DNA from: Metridium senile
Lineage: Eukaryota; Cnidaria; Anthozoa; Actiniaria; Metridiidae
Direction: 5' to 3'
NCBI GenBank assembly: GCA_949775045.1
Contig: OX459095.1
Location: 36,713,268 to 36,777,267 of the forward strand
DNA: 64,000 bases
Part shown: positions 11,502 through 23,890 of the stretch, piece by piece
Layout: each line of letters begins with the position of its first letter
Position numbering within the stretch: position 1 is the stretch's first letter
Notes under the pieces: model-generated
Database searches by the model: none
What the model was told of the DNA's origin: nothing
Seen by the model: the letters and a program-made list of their open reading frames with translations, nothing else
Made by a program: the position numbers and the translations under genes

Positions 11502-14500
11502 TTAAGCTCTAATGTGTAAAGCCCATTGTGGGGCATCTTCAGGAGCAGTCCTAGAAGAAGCCACAGGGCTTTGGACTCTCTTAATGACCATTGACTGGCC
11601 CTTTCTCGATCTCTTACGCGAGTTCTTTTTATCGAGTTTTGTAAAGAGATCTCCTACTTCTCGGCTGCGCCATGGCAATGACTTGACAGCCAACACTGGC
11701 ATTGTCCTTGGTGTGTCCTCCTCTTCTTCGGAGTCAAACTCTATTCCTTCCATGTCCTCTTCTCCCGACTCCTCCGAAGACATGAAATCGTTGGTAATTA
11801 CCTGCCGATACCTCTCCTTTGCTTCAGGTGAATATGCAGACTGCTCAAGGCTATTCATCCTTTCATGCCGTTTCTGCAATAAGAGAAGACAAAGAATTTA
11901 CAATGGGAAAATAGCTTTATCATATTACAATCAGTGGTACCGTGGGTGATAGCAAAATCCATATCAACACTCCTATCAGTGGTGGTTTTGTTATCTTCAC
12001 ATGTTATTATATTCACAGAAAGCATTTGCATTTACAAAAACAAAGAAGCTTTGATATAATTTAACTCATTAGTTGAAAATGTTGGTTGAAAATAGAAATA
12101 TTTTTCAAAGTAGTAAACTGACAAAGATTTGTTAACTGTTGTAGAGGAACAAGAAAACCAAATTATTGCCGGCATACAAAATAGAGTACAATGTGTTACT
12201 TCTTTTGGAAAAAGAAAAGCCTGAACTGAACAACTTAGTTTATCTTTGTTGTTAGAAAAAAAGATTGTTTAAAACTTTGAGACAATCAGTCTTAGAGGAA
12301 CTCTTCGAAGTGTAAGTAGTCTGTATCATGCAATAATGATATGTTATATTACCAGCAATTTTAACATACAACATTTTTATATAAGGTCTCAATTTGTAGT
12401 TACTTACAGAGTTAATTCTAGTTCTTGATCTTTGCTGCATTAAATACTGCTGTTTTCTTGTTGATGACATTTTAAACTGCCTCTTCCTGCTTTTGTAGTA
12501 GACCCTCAAGGCATCTATATATGAAAAATAGTTTTTTTTTGTAAATATCATTTTGGAGTGACAAATATCTTTATAATATTAAATTCAATTTATGTTTTGA
12601 AAAGTTGATAACATATTGAAGCAATTTATAACATTTTGATGAGAATCACCATGACTATGCAGTACAGGAGAATAGAATAACTGCTACACGGATGATAAAT
12701 ATTCAATAGGTATATCATTTAATATCCCACAACCAATCAGAATGTTTGAAAATAGTTGTACATTTGAAGAATTCAACTGCCTCTTAATATGAAACATTGT
12801 GGGTTCCCTGTATTTTATGTGTGGGATTAGATAAAACCCACACTACTGTAAGGGGAGAGTAGATCATGGAGTTGGCAGTGTGTGTGGCCAGTGCTTGACT
12901 ACTGACTGTACTAACCAGAGGGCCATATGTTTGAAAACTCTGATAGTGGTTAATACATCACACTTGTAAAACAAAGATAAGGTAACAAATAGTTATATGT
13001 TTTCTTTTGTCACACCATGAATATCCCACACTTATGCCTTGTTTGTATACTAGAAAATACAAGTGACTTCTGGGATATTCCGCAGTATGCCAATCAAAAC
13101 CATTTTATAACTAGCACATATTGATTCGAAAATAGGGTGTATATAGTATATTCTTAAATTCAGAAAATGGACTTAATATGTAATAGAAGTTGTATTGTTT
13201 AATTACCTCTTATTAAGCTTGAAGATATCTTCTGCACATTTTGAACCGCAGCTGTAACTTTTACATTTACCTCTTCATTCTTTGTGCTGCAGAAGCTTTA
13301 AGTTAAATATAAAACAAATTAATCTAAATGTTTGACTTTGTTATAAACATATTATTAATGATAACAAAAACAAAATCTACAATTGGCAAAATGGAATGGG
13401 CTAAATTCCAAAAATACATTGCTCTTTCTGATAGTGGTGCTTATTTTTTTAAGCATTTATATTTAAAAAAGTCAAAAGCAGCTATATTGGTATTTGGTCT
13501 ACACAAAGCTTAACTATTTCTTATATTTATTTTTTAATTTGACCATTCCAACTTGCAAATTATGTTTTTGATTATCAAGGTCAGGTAACCTGGTTGATGA
13601 AAGGGTTTATAAAATAATTTAAATAGTACGCTCGCTCTGATTGGTCAAATACAGTGTTGGATGAGGCTATCTAAACATGTTCGCAGGTATTGATGGTGCG
13701 TGTATTGAGAATTGCTATTCTTATCAGCAATTAAAATACCGATTTAGCCTAAAAAAATATTTTATAAAAGCAATAGAAGACGATTTTCAGTGTTATATAG
13801 CCTGATCTAAACACGTGTGATGTTGGGAGAACACTCGAGAGCTGGAAAAGCACTCGCCTAATGGCTCGTGCTTTTCCTACGCTCTCTCGTGTTCTTCCAA
13901 CATCACACGTGTTTAGATCAGGCTATATAACACGGAAAATCGTCTTCTATTTCTTAATATTACATTGCGAAACAGACAAACTATTTTGACACTAAAAATA
14001 TTTACTTCACCATCTATTTATTTACCTTTCATTGAGGTCCCACGCATCGGCAATGTCATTCCCATATATATTCTTCAAGGATGTTCTAACGTTGCTCTAC
14101 AACAAATTAAAATACATGTCAACTAAATTGTTATACCCAGCAAAAACCAACATGTGAAAAAGTATCCTGGTCACTTAATTATAATTTCCTAAAAATCAAC
14201 TAATGATAGCTATTGCAATATTTCCCCCCTCTGTAACTGTAATAGTTATTGATTACTAGGTATTGGTCAGAAATAAAACAGCTCATTGTCTGGTGATAAT
14301 TTATGCATTCAGGTTTGTGTAATCAAAAAGCAATGGCAATGTAGATAAGAAGGACTGTTTTGTGTAAGCAAAAAGCAATGGCAATGTAGATGAGAAGGAC
14401 TGTTTTGTGTAAGCAAAAAGCACATGGCAATGTCGATGAGGACTAGCTGTTATGTGTAAGCAAAAAGCACATGGCAATGTCGATGAGGACTAGCTGTTAT

Positions 14501-15049
14501 GTGTAAACAAAAAGCACATGGCAATGTCGATGAGGATTAGCTGTTATGTGTAAACAAAAAGCACATGGCAATGTAGATGAGACGAATGTTTTGTGTATTA
14601 AAGCAAAAAGCACATGGCAATGTAGATGAGAAGCTGTTAAGTACCTTTAAAGACGCTGGTAACCTTTTAGTTCTTGGTCTTTTTTCTTGAGATTCTTGTG
14701 TTAGCAAGTTCAATACGCGTTTATTGAAATCTCGCTGCTCTCCAATGAAGCTTCGTAGTTCCGTAGCTTCGCCAGCTTGGTTTGAAATATCAGCAAGCGG
14801 ACTAGAGCTTGTGGATGGCGAGCCCGCAACTGACAATGGACTTTGAGTGGCCAAAGGAAGAACCGTTGGTGGAGATGGAGCTAGAGCACCTGGAGCTAGA
14901 CTCTGCGATGCCGAGCTTGTTGGCGTTACAGGCATCGGCAATCGACGGTGACAGTTTGCCTGAGGCCGATTTGAAAAGTTCCTGGGTTGCTTGCCCGCAG
15001 AAACAACTGTAGGTCCATTGGACTGTCTAGGAATGGGAAATCTGGCCAT
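11502..15049 (-). CDS. CACTA accessory protein, five exons, 347 aa, intact
   Basis: The exons are 15,049-14,645, 14,096-14,026, 13,295-13,207, 12,514-12,408 and 11,873-11,502. Every intron starts GT and ends AG, and the phases add up to 348 codons without a stop. ATG at 15,049-15,047 gives MARFPIPRQ. The N-terminal half is Ser/Pro/Thr-rich, followed by LRSFIGEQRDFNKRVLNLL (helical). Exons 2-4 give a GNDIADAWDLNERF motif and the basic YYKSRKRQFK and RKQQYLMQQRSRTR. Exon 5 has an acidic SSEESGEEDMEGIEFDSEEE tract, LPWRSREVGDLFTKLDKK, a basic KNSRKRSRKG segment and the C-terminus. The gene lies head-to-head with the transposase inside one transposon, so I infer a TnpA-like DNA-binding or regulatory partner. 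It resembles an animal protein family I recall as C14orf93-like, but only weakly. Confidence 0.85.
13770..13955. repeat. Hairpin in intron 2 of the accessory gene
   Basis: The arms 13,775-13,860 and 13,868-13,952 are nearly perfect inverses, including GCCTGATCTAAACACGTGTG and its complement. The CACGTG and ACACGTGT cores are palindromic themselves. It is probably a small foldback element inserted in the intron. Confidence 0.8.
14320..14636 (+). repeat. Minisatellite of about 48-bp units in intron 1 of the accessory gene
   Basis: About seven units contain CAAAAAGCACATGGCAATGT followed by GATGAG and CTGTT. Unit starts are visible at about 14,324, 14,372, 14,413, 14,461, 14,508, 14,554 and 14,602. 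It ends a few bases before the intron-1 donor at 14,644. Confidence 0.9.
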
Positions 15050-15366
15050 TTTCAGATCGAAGTTATACTAGATAACAGTAATACTATAAAAATGTAAAAT
15101 TTGTAAACACAGCGCGAAGAGATCTAACCAGAACGAACATGCAAAAACGGTTGGTTATATATCCGGAGTAGGTTATTTCTCGCTTTGTGATTGGTTGAAT
15201 TTCTCATGTTGCATGCTGGATATGCAGAATTCAGCAGAAAGAGATTGGTACGAGTCCAAAGTGCATTTATCGCGTCCTCTGAAGTATGTAAAGAATTTCC
15301 GGCTTTTTATGTGTGTAAATATTGCGCGAAAGATATCTCTATCGGTAGATAAATGTTTCTAAAGTC
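15050..15366. promoter_or_regulatory. Putative bidirectional promoter between the two CACTA genes
   Basis: This 317-bp gap separates the divergent start codons at 15,049 (minus) and 15,367 (plus). It contains GTGATTGGTTG near 15,187, an inverted-CCAAT type box, and is less A+T-rich than the surroundings. There is no other room for promoters, so both genes are probably driven from here. No TATA box was assigned. Confidence 0.55.
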
Positions 15367-15839
15367 ATGGACAAAGGTCGAAAGTACTGCAATCACTGCG
15401 ATGAGTTCTTAAATCCACGAACATATAGACGTCATCTTTCTCGTTATTACAATCGAAATACCAAGTCATGGCAAAAGAAATGTATGAGAAGCAATCCTCA
15501 AACACTGGCTTCAGACTATGATTCATCAGATGGTGATAATTCGTCCTTTGATATCACTATGACATACACGCAAGACACCGAAACTATCCCAACTATTAAC
15601 AACGAACAAGATCCAGCTAGCGGCCAACACGAAACAGACAAATGTCAAGGTATGATCAAATTCACAATGACTTTTAAAATATTAGCCTAAATTTCTACTT
15701 TATTTACAATTTTACCCGGCGTACATCGGGAATCAATCAAAAGAATCGATATCAACTGATAAAAATAAGTTTAATAACAAGCCTTTTGCAACAGCAGGTC
15801 ACATGGCCCATATAATATATGCACTTATTAATGTGCAAC

Positions 15840-16085
15840 CCCGAGGGGGGAGGGGTTGGGTAGCCACAGGATTTTGACTTTGAGGTCCGTTCCCAGGGTG
15901 GGGATTTTGATTGTACATAATATCCCTAGGGTTGGGATTTTTGACATATTTGCTATCTTGGAATTTGGGAGAGCCAATGTTGATACTTTTGACCATTTCT
16001 TTTTGCCCAGGGGTGGGGAGTTTGATTTTTTTTTTGAAAATGTCAAAATCCCCCCCCCCCCCCCCCCTCCTCGGGCTTAACATTG
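15840..16085 (+). other. GC-rich, C-run-bearing insert in the transposase intron
   Basis: Sequence inside the only transposase intron (15,650-16,520) has repeated GGTTGGG / GTTGGGATTTTTGA-like blocks and ends in a run of about 19 C at 16,051-16,069. Its composition differs sharply from the neighbouring intron. It looks like a dispersed repeat fragment; short open frames through it are not convincing. Confidence 0.5.
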
Positions 16086-17189
16086 ATAGGTGCATAATCA
16101 CCAAATGAATGTTAATCAATATGAGATAGAGAAACTTTCTGTATGTCTATAAATAAATCAACGATTACTAGTATTTATCAATAATAATTAACTGTTTTTT
16201 TATTAATATCAATTTATTTATAAGAATTCTGATGGGCGATTTCCATCGACTTATTACTCTGGGCCAAATTAACCATGATTTTAATGATATTTCAAAACAA
16301 GGGCAAGGAATTAGATTTTTTAACAATTGCCCAATCAGATATGTATAGTAGTACAAATTTTTATGATTAAGTTTCTACAACTAAACCTCACAAGCCAATT
16401 GCATTATGCATGCAAATTATTGTGAAAATAAGGTTAACAATTTATACCCATGTATATATAATGTCCATCAAGTTAATGTCATCATTATTCCTAATAATTA
16501 GAAAATATTTATCTTTACAGGTGCAAATATCAGTGAGTTAGAGGAAGAAGATCAGAGACTGTTGGGAGAGGACACCAATTGTGAGAACTCAGACTGTAAT
16601 TGGATGTACATGGAAAGGAGACTTTCAGAAAGACTGTTCGAAGAGTGGGATATGAATGAAGAGGATTTTTTGACTGACTTTGGAAATAATGGAAACAATC
16701 CTCCTCCAGGCAACATGTACCATGATGTTCAAAGTAGCAAACTCAAAGATATTGTTATGTGGATAATGGTTTGTCTCTGTTTTTGGTCGTCATATTGTGG
16801 AATTTCAGATAATGCACTGGACATCCTTATCCATTTGTTGTCAGCTGCATTTTATTCAATCACTACTATTTTTCCTTTTCTTGGCTGCTTAACATTAATT
16901 TTTCCAAAATCTCTGAACTTACTCAAAAAGTGCTTGGGACTTGATTGTGACAAATTTACTAAGTATGTTGTATGTCCAAAATGTGACAGCATCTACAAAT
17001 TTGAGGATTGCTATTTTGAAAGGTTTGGAAGAACAGAAATCAGAAAGTGTTCCCACATAGCTCAGCCTAATCACCGTCAAGTTTTTCGACGCAAAGAATG
17101 TGGTGAGGCTCTCCTAAAAGAAGTATTGCTTAAAAATGGTGTGAAGAGACTTTATCCTCGTAAAATATATTGCTACAATAGTGTTATTG

Positions 17190-17640
17190 ACACATAATAA
17201 TGCTGCTCTGTAAAGGCTGGTGTTATCTGTTCCAGGAGGATTAACTGTGATACCATCTTCCCATAAAATGTTCAACTCTGATACAAGTGGTTCTAAGTAA
17301 GAGTTAATTACTAGTTTTGGTTCATGGGGTCCAGGGATAACTCCAACAAGGAACACATTTTCTTCTTTGAATCTTAATTCACGAGGCAAGTTCATTACTA
17401 CCATGTACATCACCCCAACACTGTATATAGAATGTTTGAATGGCTGAAACCAGTCAATATTCAGCATGAAAGCATAATTGTTGGGAGCTGCTAGAAATGG
17501 TTCATTGTCAATGTACATGAAGTCCTTCCAAACCCTGCCGTCAAATATGTCAGTTAAAAAGTTGCTTGGAATTTCTCTTTTTCTCCATAATTCACAGTTC
17601 ATTGTAAAGTCAGATCGAGAAATAAAGTTTTTTAATGTGT
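17190..17640 (-). other. Inverted 439-bp transposase segment between ACACAT/ATGTGT repeats
   Basis: ACACAT at 17,190-17,195 and ATGTGT at 17,635-17,640 are exact inverted repeats. The bases between them read as transposase on the minus strand, continuing exactly from ...YCYNSVID|T before the segment and running into GCDVPA after it. Flipping the segment would leave the codon phase unbroken at both joints. Other open frames here are artefacts of the flip. Confidence 0.93.
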
Positions 17641-19249
17641 TGGCTGTGATGTTCCAGCCGCAAGAAAAGTTTGTGGTTTCACAGGCCATGCTTCATGTAA
17701 TGGCTGCTCAAAGTGCAAAAAAACATTCCCTGGTAATGTAAGTGAACAAATGGACTTTTCAGGATTTGAACCATGTCCTCCAAGAACAAATGAGGAACAT
17801 CGTAACCAAGCAGAAGACATAATAAACCAGACTTCACTGACAGACAAACAACAAAAGGAAAAGGAATATGGTACACGATTTACTGAACTAATGATGTTAC
17901 CATACTTTAACTGTATAAGGTTTCATATCATAGACCCTATGCATAATTTATTTACTGGTACAGCTAAACACATTATGAAAAATATCTGGTTGGATAATAC
18001 ATCACCAGTTATTGATAAGAATCAACTCATTAATATACAGAAAAAGATTGACAATGTGTGTGTTCCATCCAGTGTTGGTCGACTGCCTAAAAAAATTGCA
18101 AACAGCTATGGTGGGTTCACAGCTGACCAGTGGAAATCCTGGACAATAATTTATTCCATATTTGCACTGTGGGATATTTTACCCCAAGAACACTTGGAAG
18201 TTTGGCGCTATTTTGTGTTAGCAAGTAGTTTATTTTGTACTCCAATTATAACAGTTACCAAAGCAAAGTTAGGACATGGATATCTCTTAAAATTTTGCAC
18301 TGGTTTTGAAAAGCTTTATGGTCAATATAGAGTTACCCCAAATATGCATTTGCACACACATATATTGGAGTGTATTTTAGACTATGGGCCAGTATACTCT
18401 TTTTGGCTGTTTAGCTTCGAACGTTACAATGGCATCCTTGGTGAGTATACCACAAATCAACGAGCTGTTGAAGTTCAACTGATGCGTAAATTTATGTCTG
18501 ATGAATTTGTGAAAACTCTGGCTACACCATCTAGCTTTAAACTATTGTTTGAACCAGTTTTGAATCGTATGAGAACAGTTGCTGCCGGAAGTCTTAGTGC
18601 ATACACTTCGAATTGTGATAGCTTGGCAGCCTATACTATTCAGCAAAAAGTTCTCTCAATTGGCCCAGTCAGGATGGGAACACATTGGATAATCTGTAAA
18701 GAAGGTCAATCACTATACAAGTGTTTGCCTCCCACATTTTTAAGTACAATTGACTCACATTGGTTACCTTACTTATGGGAATCTTACAAAACATTCTTGA
18801 ACGATGTTACAGAATCATCCATAACCATAAATTGCTCTATAGTGTCTGGTGTCAGCATTGCTGGAGAACTACTTGGAGCTTGTGACACCAGGAAAGAGAG
18901 GTCTGCATTTATAATGGCTGCTTGGTGCAAAAGTGGGGGAAGAATTGATGTTTCTGGAGTCAATGTACGCCCAGGTGTAATTCAGCAGTTTTTGAAGCAA
19001 AATGTAAAAGTTTGTGGTACACATGAGACATGTATCTTAGCTGAAGTCAAATGGTTTAAGGAACACCCATCAAGAAAGGCACTTGGAGCACCGGTTGAGA
19101 TTTGGTGTAAAGACATCTTTGAAGTAGAGGGACCTGCAAGCTATATTCCCATTCAGAGAATTCACTCAAAGTTTGTTCCTGCTTTTGATGTTTTCAAAAG
19201 AGAAAATGTTTTAATTACTTGTCCACTGCCATCTAAGATGCAATGTTAA

Positions 19250-20590
19250 AAATATCATTTAGGACAGTCAAATGTGATAGCAAATTGTGCATTTGTACAT
19301 GCAACAACTTCAACCAAAGCCACAAAATCAAAATAATCCAATCATATTTGAGAATAGAAACAATAGAAGCTCTACAAATGTTTGATGTTTTGGCTTAAAA
19401 TGCTTGTAATTTTCATACTTGTATATAATTATATATGAAGAAAATCTATTTATATTGAATAGCCTCAAAACCCTCTAAAGTTGTATTCTTAATTTTAAAA
19501 TTTGTTAGTGTGGCCTTGGTTGAAGCCATAATATTGTAAGATACTTAATTAGTTTACTGTAAATTTATTTTCTCGGTTAGATCAGAGTTAATATAGGGGA
19601 CTGCCAACATGGATGTTAAGTGGCTGTGACCGTGTACAATCTTTTGTTTCATATTTATGCTCGACTGATCAGACAACGATGGACTCATTTGCTGATTGTC
19701 TATAATTTATGTAAGAATTTGTTTGTTTTGTGCACGCGGTCACGGTTGGAAAAATGAACAAAAAGATAGAACAATGACTTTATATTAACTCTGGTTAGAT
19801 AACATTTTCTCTGTTAGTTTTCTAGTCTCTTTTGTTTCATGAAAAGTGAAGCAAATTAATATATGGGTGCATGAGATCAATTACAAAAATTGTTGCATCA
19901 AAAACTACATCTTATAGTGGTATGGCAAAATTATTTTGCCATACAACTAACATGTAGTTTTTTATGCAACAATTTGTTTATATTTATAGAATTTGTTTAA
20001 TTATTATTATATACAATATTCTTTAATACATTTTTTCTTCAGCCTGAATAATCTAGCTTACTATTGGTAGTTTGTTTTCTATGAAAATATCAATTATTAT
20101 TATTTTCATAGAAAATAAACTACCAATAGTAATATTGTTCATGCTAGATTATCCAGGCTGAAGAAATTTTTTTTTAAAGAATAATGTATATATTGATGAA
20201 GAGTCATCTACATGGGTGATTGGTGAAAGAAGAATTTTAAACTTTAGTACGCCGTGTTGTATATACCTATTATATATTTACTCTTGAGAAATTTACTTCA
20301 TTGTGATCAAGATTAGAGTTCGAATCGAAAGCTTAATAAAAACTTTCATACACAACACGGCGTACTAAAGTTTAAAGTTATTCTTACAATAATGTATATA
20401 ATAAGGATTAAGCTTATAATCACCCCAGGTCATCAAACATTCACAGTCAGTCACACACAGAAAAACTTGTTATGTTATTGTTGAAGACAAATGAATAAAG
20501 TATGAATTTTGTTATAATGTCACTTTGTAAACTTGTGTCAAATTAATCATAATCAATCATATCGCTTTATCTTTTATATTGAATTATTTT
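19250..20590. other. 3' region of the transposase with four foldback repeats
   Basis: No gene is seen after the stop at 19,249. Inverted pairs are: 19,578-19,600 with 19,775-19,797 (loose, AGAGTTAATATA type); 19,890-19,917 with 19,950-19,975 (around ACTACAT); 20,037-20,095 with 20,103-20,165 (CTTCAGCCTG and ACTACCAATAGTAA arms, nearly perfect); and 20,228-20,262 with 20,343-20,390 (AACTTTAGTACGCCGTGTTG). These look like several small MITE or foldback insertions. Confidence 0.7.
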
Positions 20591-22420
20591 ACAATGACCC
20601 CTCTGAATAGGTATGTATAGGTATTTTCTGAATGATATTGCTCCACCGGTACCAAATATGAATGTTTTGTTGTCATAGGCCACGCCCTGCACCTGTTATG
20701 CTTAAAAAGCAGTGGACGACGCAAACAATGAAAATTAAACAGTTTCATATACTAAGCATATTTTCTGAAAGATCTTGATCCAATAAACATATATCTGTTT
20801 ATGGAATGTTTCTAAGTGGAGTTTCTCAAAAGTTATTAAGATTTTAGTTTACTGGGAAATGGGATGAAATGTGTGAATAGCATTAAACTATTAATACAAT
20901 TTGAAATTTTTAATGACATTTTCTTTGACTTTATCAGTAAGACTGCAATGATCTATTTTGTGTATCAATAATGCTTGTAACCTGCAATTTACAACCTATG
21001 AACAATATTTGAGTCAGTTTAGTAAATTTGTAAAAGCTGCAATTATTTACAATGACCCCTCTGAATAGGTTTTGTGTAATGTTTCATCCTAAATAGCTCT
21101 GACATCAAGTGTGTAGGTATTTTTTGAATGATATTGCTCCACCGGTACCAAATATGAATGTTTTGTTGTCATAGGCCACGCCCTGCACCTGTTATGCTTA
21201 AAAAGCAGTGGACGACGCAAACAATGAAAATTAAACAGTTTCATATACTAAGCATATTTTCTGAAAGATCTTGATCCAATAAACATATATCTGTTTATGG
21301 AATGTTTCTAAGTGGAGTATCTCAAAAGTTATTAAGATTTTAGTTTACTGGGAAATGGGATGAAATGTGTGAATAGCATTAAACTATTAATACAATTTGA
21401 AATTTTTAATGACATTTTCTTTGACTTTATCAGTAAGACTGCATTGAGCTATTTTGTGTATCAATAATGCTTGTAACCTGCAATTTACAACCTATGGCTA
21501 TGAACAATATTTGAGTCAGTTTAGTAAATTTGTAAAAGCTGCAATTATTTACAATGACCCCTCTGAATAGGTTTTGTGTAATGTTTCATCCTAAATAGCT
21601 CTGACATCAAGTGTGTAGGTATTTTCTGAATGATATTGCTCCACCTGTACCAAATATGAATGTTTTGTTGTCATAGGCCACGCCCTGCACCTGTTATGCT
21701 TAAAAAGCAGTGGACGACGCAAACAATGAAAATTAAACAGTTTCATATACTAAGCATATTTTCTGAAAGATCTTGATCCAATAAACATATATCTGTTTAT
21801 GGAATGTTTCTAAGTGGAGTATCTCAAAAGTTATTAAGATTTTAGTTTACTGGGAAATGGGATGAAATGTGTGAATAGCATTAAACTATTAATACAATTT
21901 GAAATTTTTAATGACATTTTCTTTGACTTTATCAGTAAGACTGCAATGATCTATTTTGTGTATCAATAATGCTTGTAACCTGCAATTTACAACCTATGGC
22001 TATGAACAATATTTGAGTCAGTTTAGTAAATTTGTAAAAGCTGCAATTATTTACAATGACCCCTCTGAATAGGTTTTGTGTAATGTTTCATCCTAAATAG
22101 CTCTGACATCAAGTGTGTAGGTATTTTCTGAATGATATTGCTCCACCTGTACCAAATATGAATGTTTTGTTGTCATAAGCCACGCCCTGCACCTGTTATG
22201 CTTAAAAAGCAGTGGATGACGCAAACAATGAAAATTAAACAGTTTCATATACTAAGCATATTTTCTGAAAGATCTTGATCCAATAAACATATATCTGTTT
22301 ATGGAATGTTTCTAAGTGGAGTATCTCAAAAGTTATTAAGATTTTAGTTTACTGGGAAATGGGATGAAATGTGTGAATAGCATTAATTAAACTTTTAATA
22401 CAACAATTGTTGATCCAACA
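20590..22420 (+). repeat. Tandem repeat of four roughly 500-bp units
   Basis: The unit begins AATGACCCCTCTGAATAGGT, seen at about 20,593, 21,053, 21,552 and 22,056. Copies are about 97-99% alike by eye; the first unit is shorter by about 40 bp. Each contains GGCCACGCCCTGCACCTG and a TGCTTAAAAAGCA palindrome. No open frame is conserved. A partial, more diverged fifth piece follows to about 22,490. Confidence 0.95.
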
Positions 22421-22654
22421 AACTTTTATCTGTTGTACAATGTTTCTAAATGGAGTACGTATCTCAAAAGTTATTAAGATTCTAGTGTATTTAAAGATCT
22501 AACTTAATTAAATGTTTTTTTCTTTTTTGCTTTAAGGAGCTATATATATATAACCCACCAAGCAGCTCATGTTTTAATCTGAAATATTAGGGTTCAATTA
22601 TTCAATATTCAATGAATTGGATGCTTTTTCTGAATGCTATTGTATTATGCTACT

Positions 22655-22695
22655 CGGGGGGGAAGGGGGGCTGTGGGGGGGGGGGGGGGGTGTAT
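22655..22695 (+). repeat. G-run tract
   Basis: Several runs of 6 to about 17 consecutive G occur within 40 bp in an A+T-rich setting. The pattern could form a G-quadruplex, or it may be a collapsed homopolymer in the assembly. Confidence 0.7.
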
Positions 22696-23199
22696 GATAC
22701 CGTGTTTATATATTCAAGTTCCCCTCGCTCCCCCAAAAAAGGAATGATCGTTGACAGTCAAATGTTCAAAAGTTTTATTTAATGCGGGCTTTGATTTGGT
22801 CTAATAGTTATAACTCATTTCCCTTAGCTTAACAATAACACTATAAGATATTGGAATTTAGGTGTATATAGTACCCATGCAGAACGATAATGAGAGAGAC
22901 TAGTTTGGTCATTATTTATAAATAATTCAGTGAATGTCGAAAATATGGCTGAACAAAATTTCAATCGAAAGTATAGTATCACGAAGAAAATAGTTTATCA
23001 CGAAGAATAAGAAGTCAAACTGGTTGTTTATCAAGAATAATTTCAATTTTGTTTTCAAAGAGAACATGGCGCTTCAATGTCAGCCTTCGTGAAATTCAAA
23101 TTGAAAATTAAAAAGGTTTGCATTTTGCATTTAATTTCACTTTATAGGATGTAAAGATTGTGTTAGGCTTTAAAATTGGTTTGTATTTAATCATCACAC

Positions 23200-23890
23200 G
23201 GACCGTGCTACATGCGAGAGTGTAAATATGATGTTTGACACCAGTTTGCACAAGCGCAAAGTTGTATTACATTTACTGATTCATGTAAATACTATGAAAA
23301 TGTGGTGCAAAGTTAGAAATTCACTACGGTGCAAATACAAGTGCAAATGAACTCAAACATGATTTTCACTCAACCTTTGCTATAACTTTGCAGTATGGGC
23401 AAATTTCATTTTTACTTTATATTTACGATATGTAGCAAACGTGCTGCAAATATCATTGACGAAATTCACACTACATTTACTATAGTACGCAAATATGATA
23501 TTTATCACTGGCCCAAGGTGCTTTGCAAGCGAATGAAGCAAACTTCAAATTTGACACAACTTCACATAAGCGCAAATTCAAACAGTACTCGTGCTATATG
23601 CGAGAGTGTAAATATGATGTTTGACACCAGTTTGCACAAGCGCAAAGTTGTATTACATTTACTGATTCGTGTAAATACTATGAAAATGTGGTGCAAAGTT
23701 AGAAATTCAGTACGGTGCAAATGCAAGTGCAAATGAACTCAAACATGATTTTCACTCAACCTTTGCTATAACTTTGCACTATGGGCAAATTTCATTTTTA
23801 CTTTATATTTACGATATGTAGCAAATGTGATGCAAATATCATTGACGAAATTCACACTACATTTACTATAGTACGCAAATATGAGTAAAT
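23200..23890 (-). repeat. CACTA right subterminal repeat region
   Basis: Two copies of a roughly 384-bp unit start near 23,207 and 23,591, packed with GTGCAAAT, TTTGCAC and GTAAATATGAT motifs. It mirrors the left subterminal region in motif content but not in unit length. Confidence 0.87.

Larger units (their letters stand above)
15367..19249 (+). pseudogene. CACTA transposase (tnp2/Transposase_21-like), two exons, broken by an internal inversion
   Basis: Exon 1 (15,367-15,649) begins MDKGRKYCNHC and gives a Cys/His motif, CNHCDEFLNPRTYRRH. It splices at G|GTATGA to an acceptor at 16,520 and exon 2 runs to the stop at 19,249. Length would be 1,003 residues. Exon 2 has an acidic start, a Cys-rich YVVCPKCDSIYKF segment (about residue 244), then is interrupted: 17,196-17,634 encodes the next part of the same protein on the minus strand, including WKDFMYIDNEPFLAAP, MLNIDWFQPFKH and VGVIPGPHEP. 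The plus frame resumes at GCDVPAARKVCGF, CNGCSKC, PCPPRTNEEHR, FHIIDPMHNLFTGTAKH and IIYSIFALWDILP. Left part, flipped part and right part are all in register, so one inversion is the only major lesion seen. As it stands the protein stops at about 17,197. Confidence 0.9.

Noticed and set aside
11512..11949. Plus-strand open frame of 145 codons
   Set aside because: Shadow of exon 5 of the accessory gene, which has matching splice phases on the other strand.
15799..16119. Overlapping Pro/Gly-rich frames on both strands
   Set aside because: Generated by G/C-run repeats inside the transposase intron; no codon-level coherence.
17114..17689. A separate minus-strand gene inside the transposase
   Set aside because: Its conserved motifs are the missing middle of the plus-strand transposase; it is an inverted piece, not an independent gene, and its ends run into non-matching sequence.
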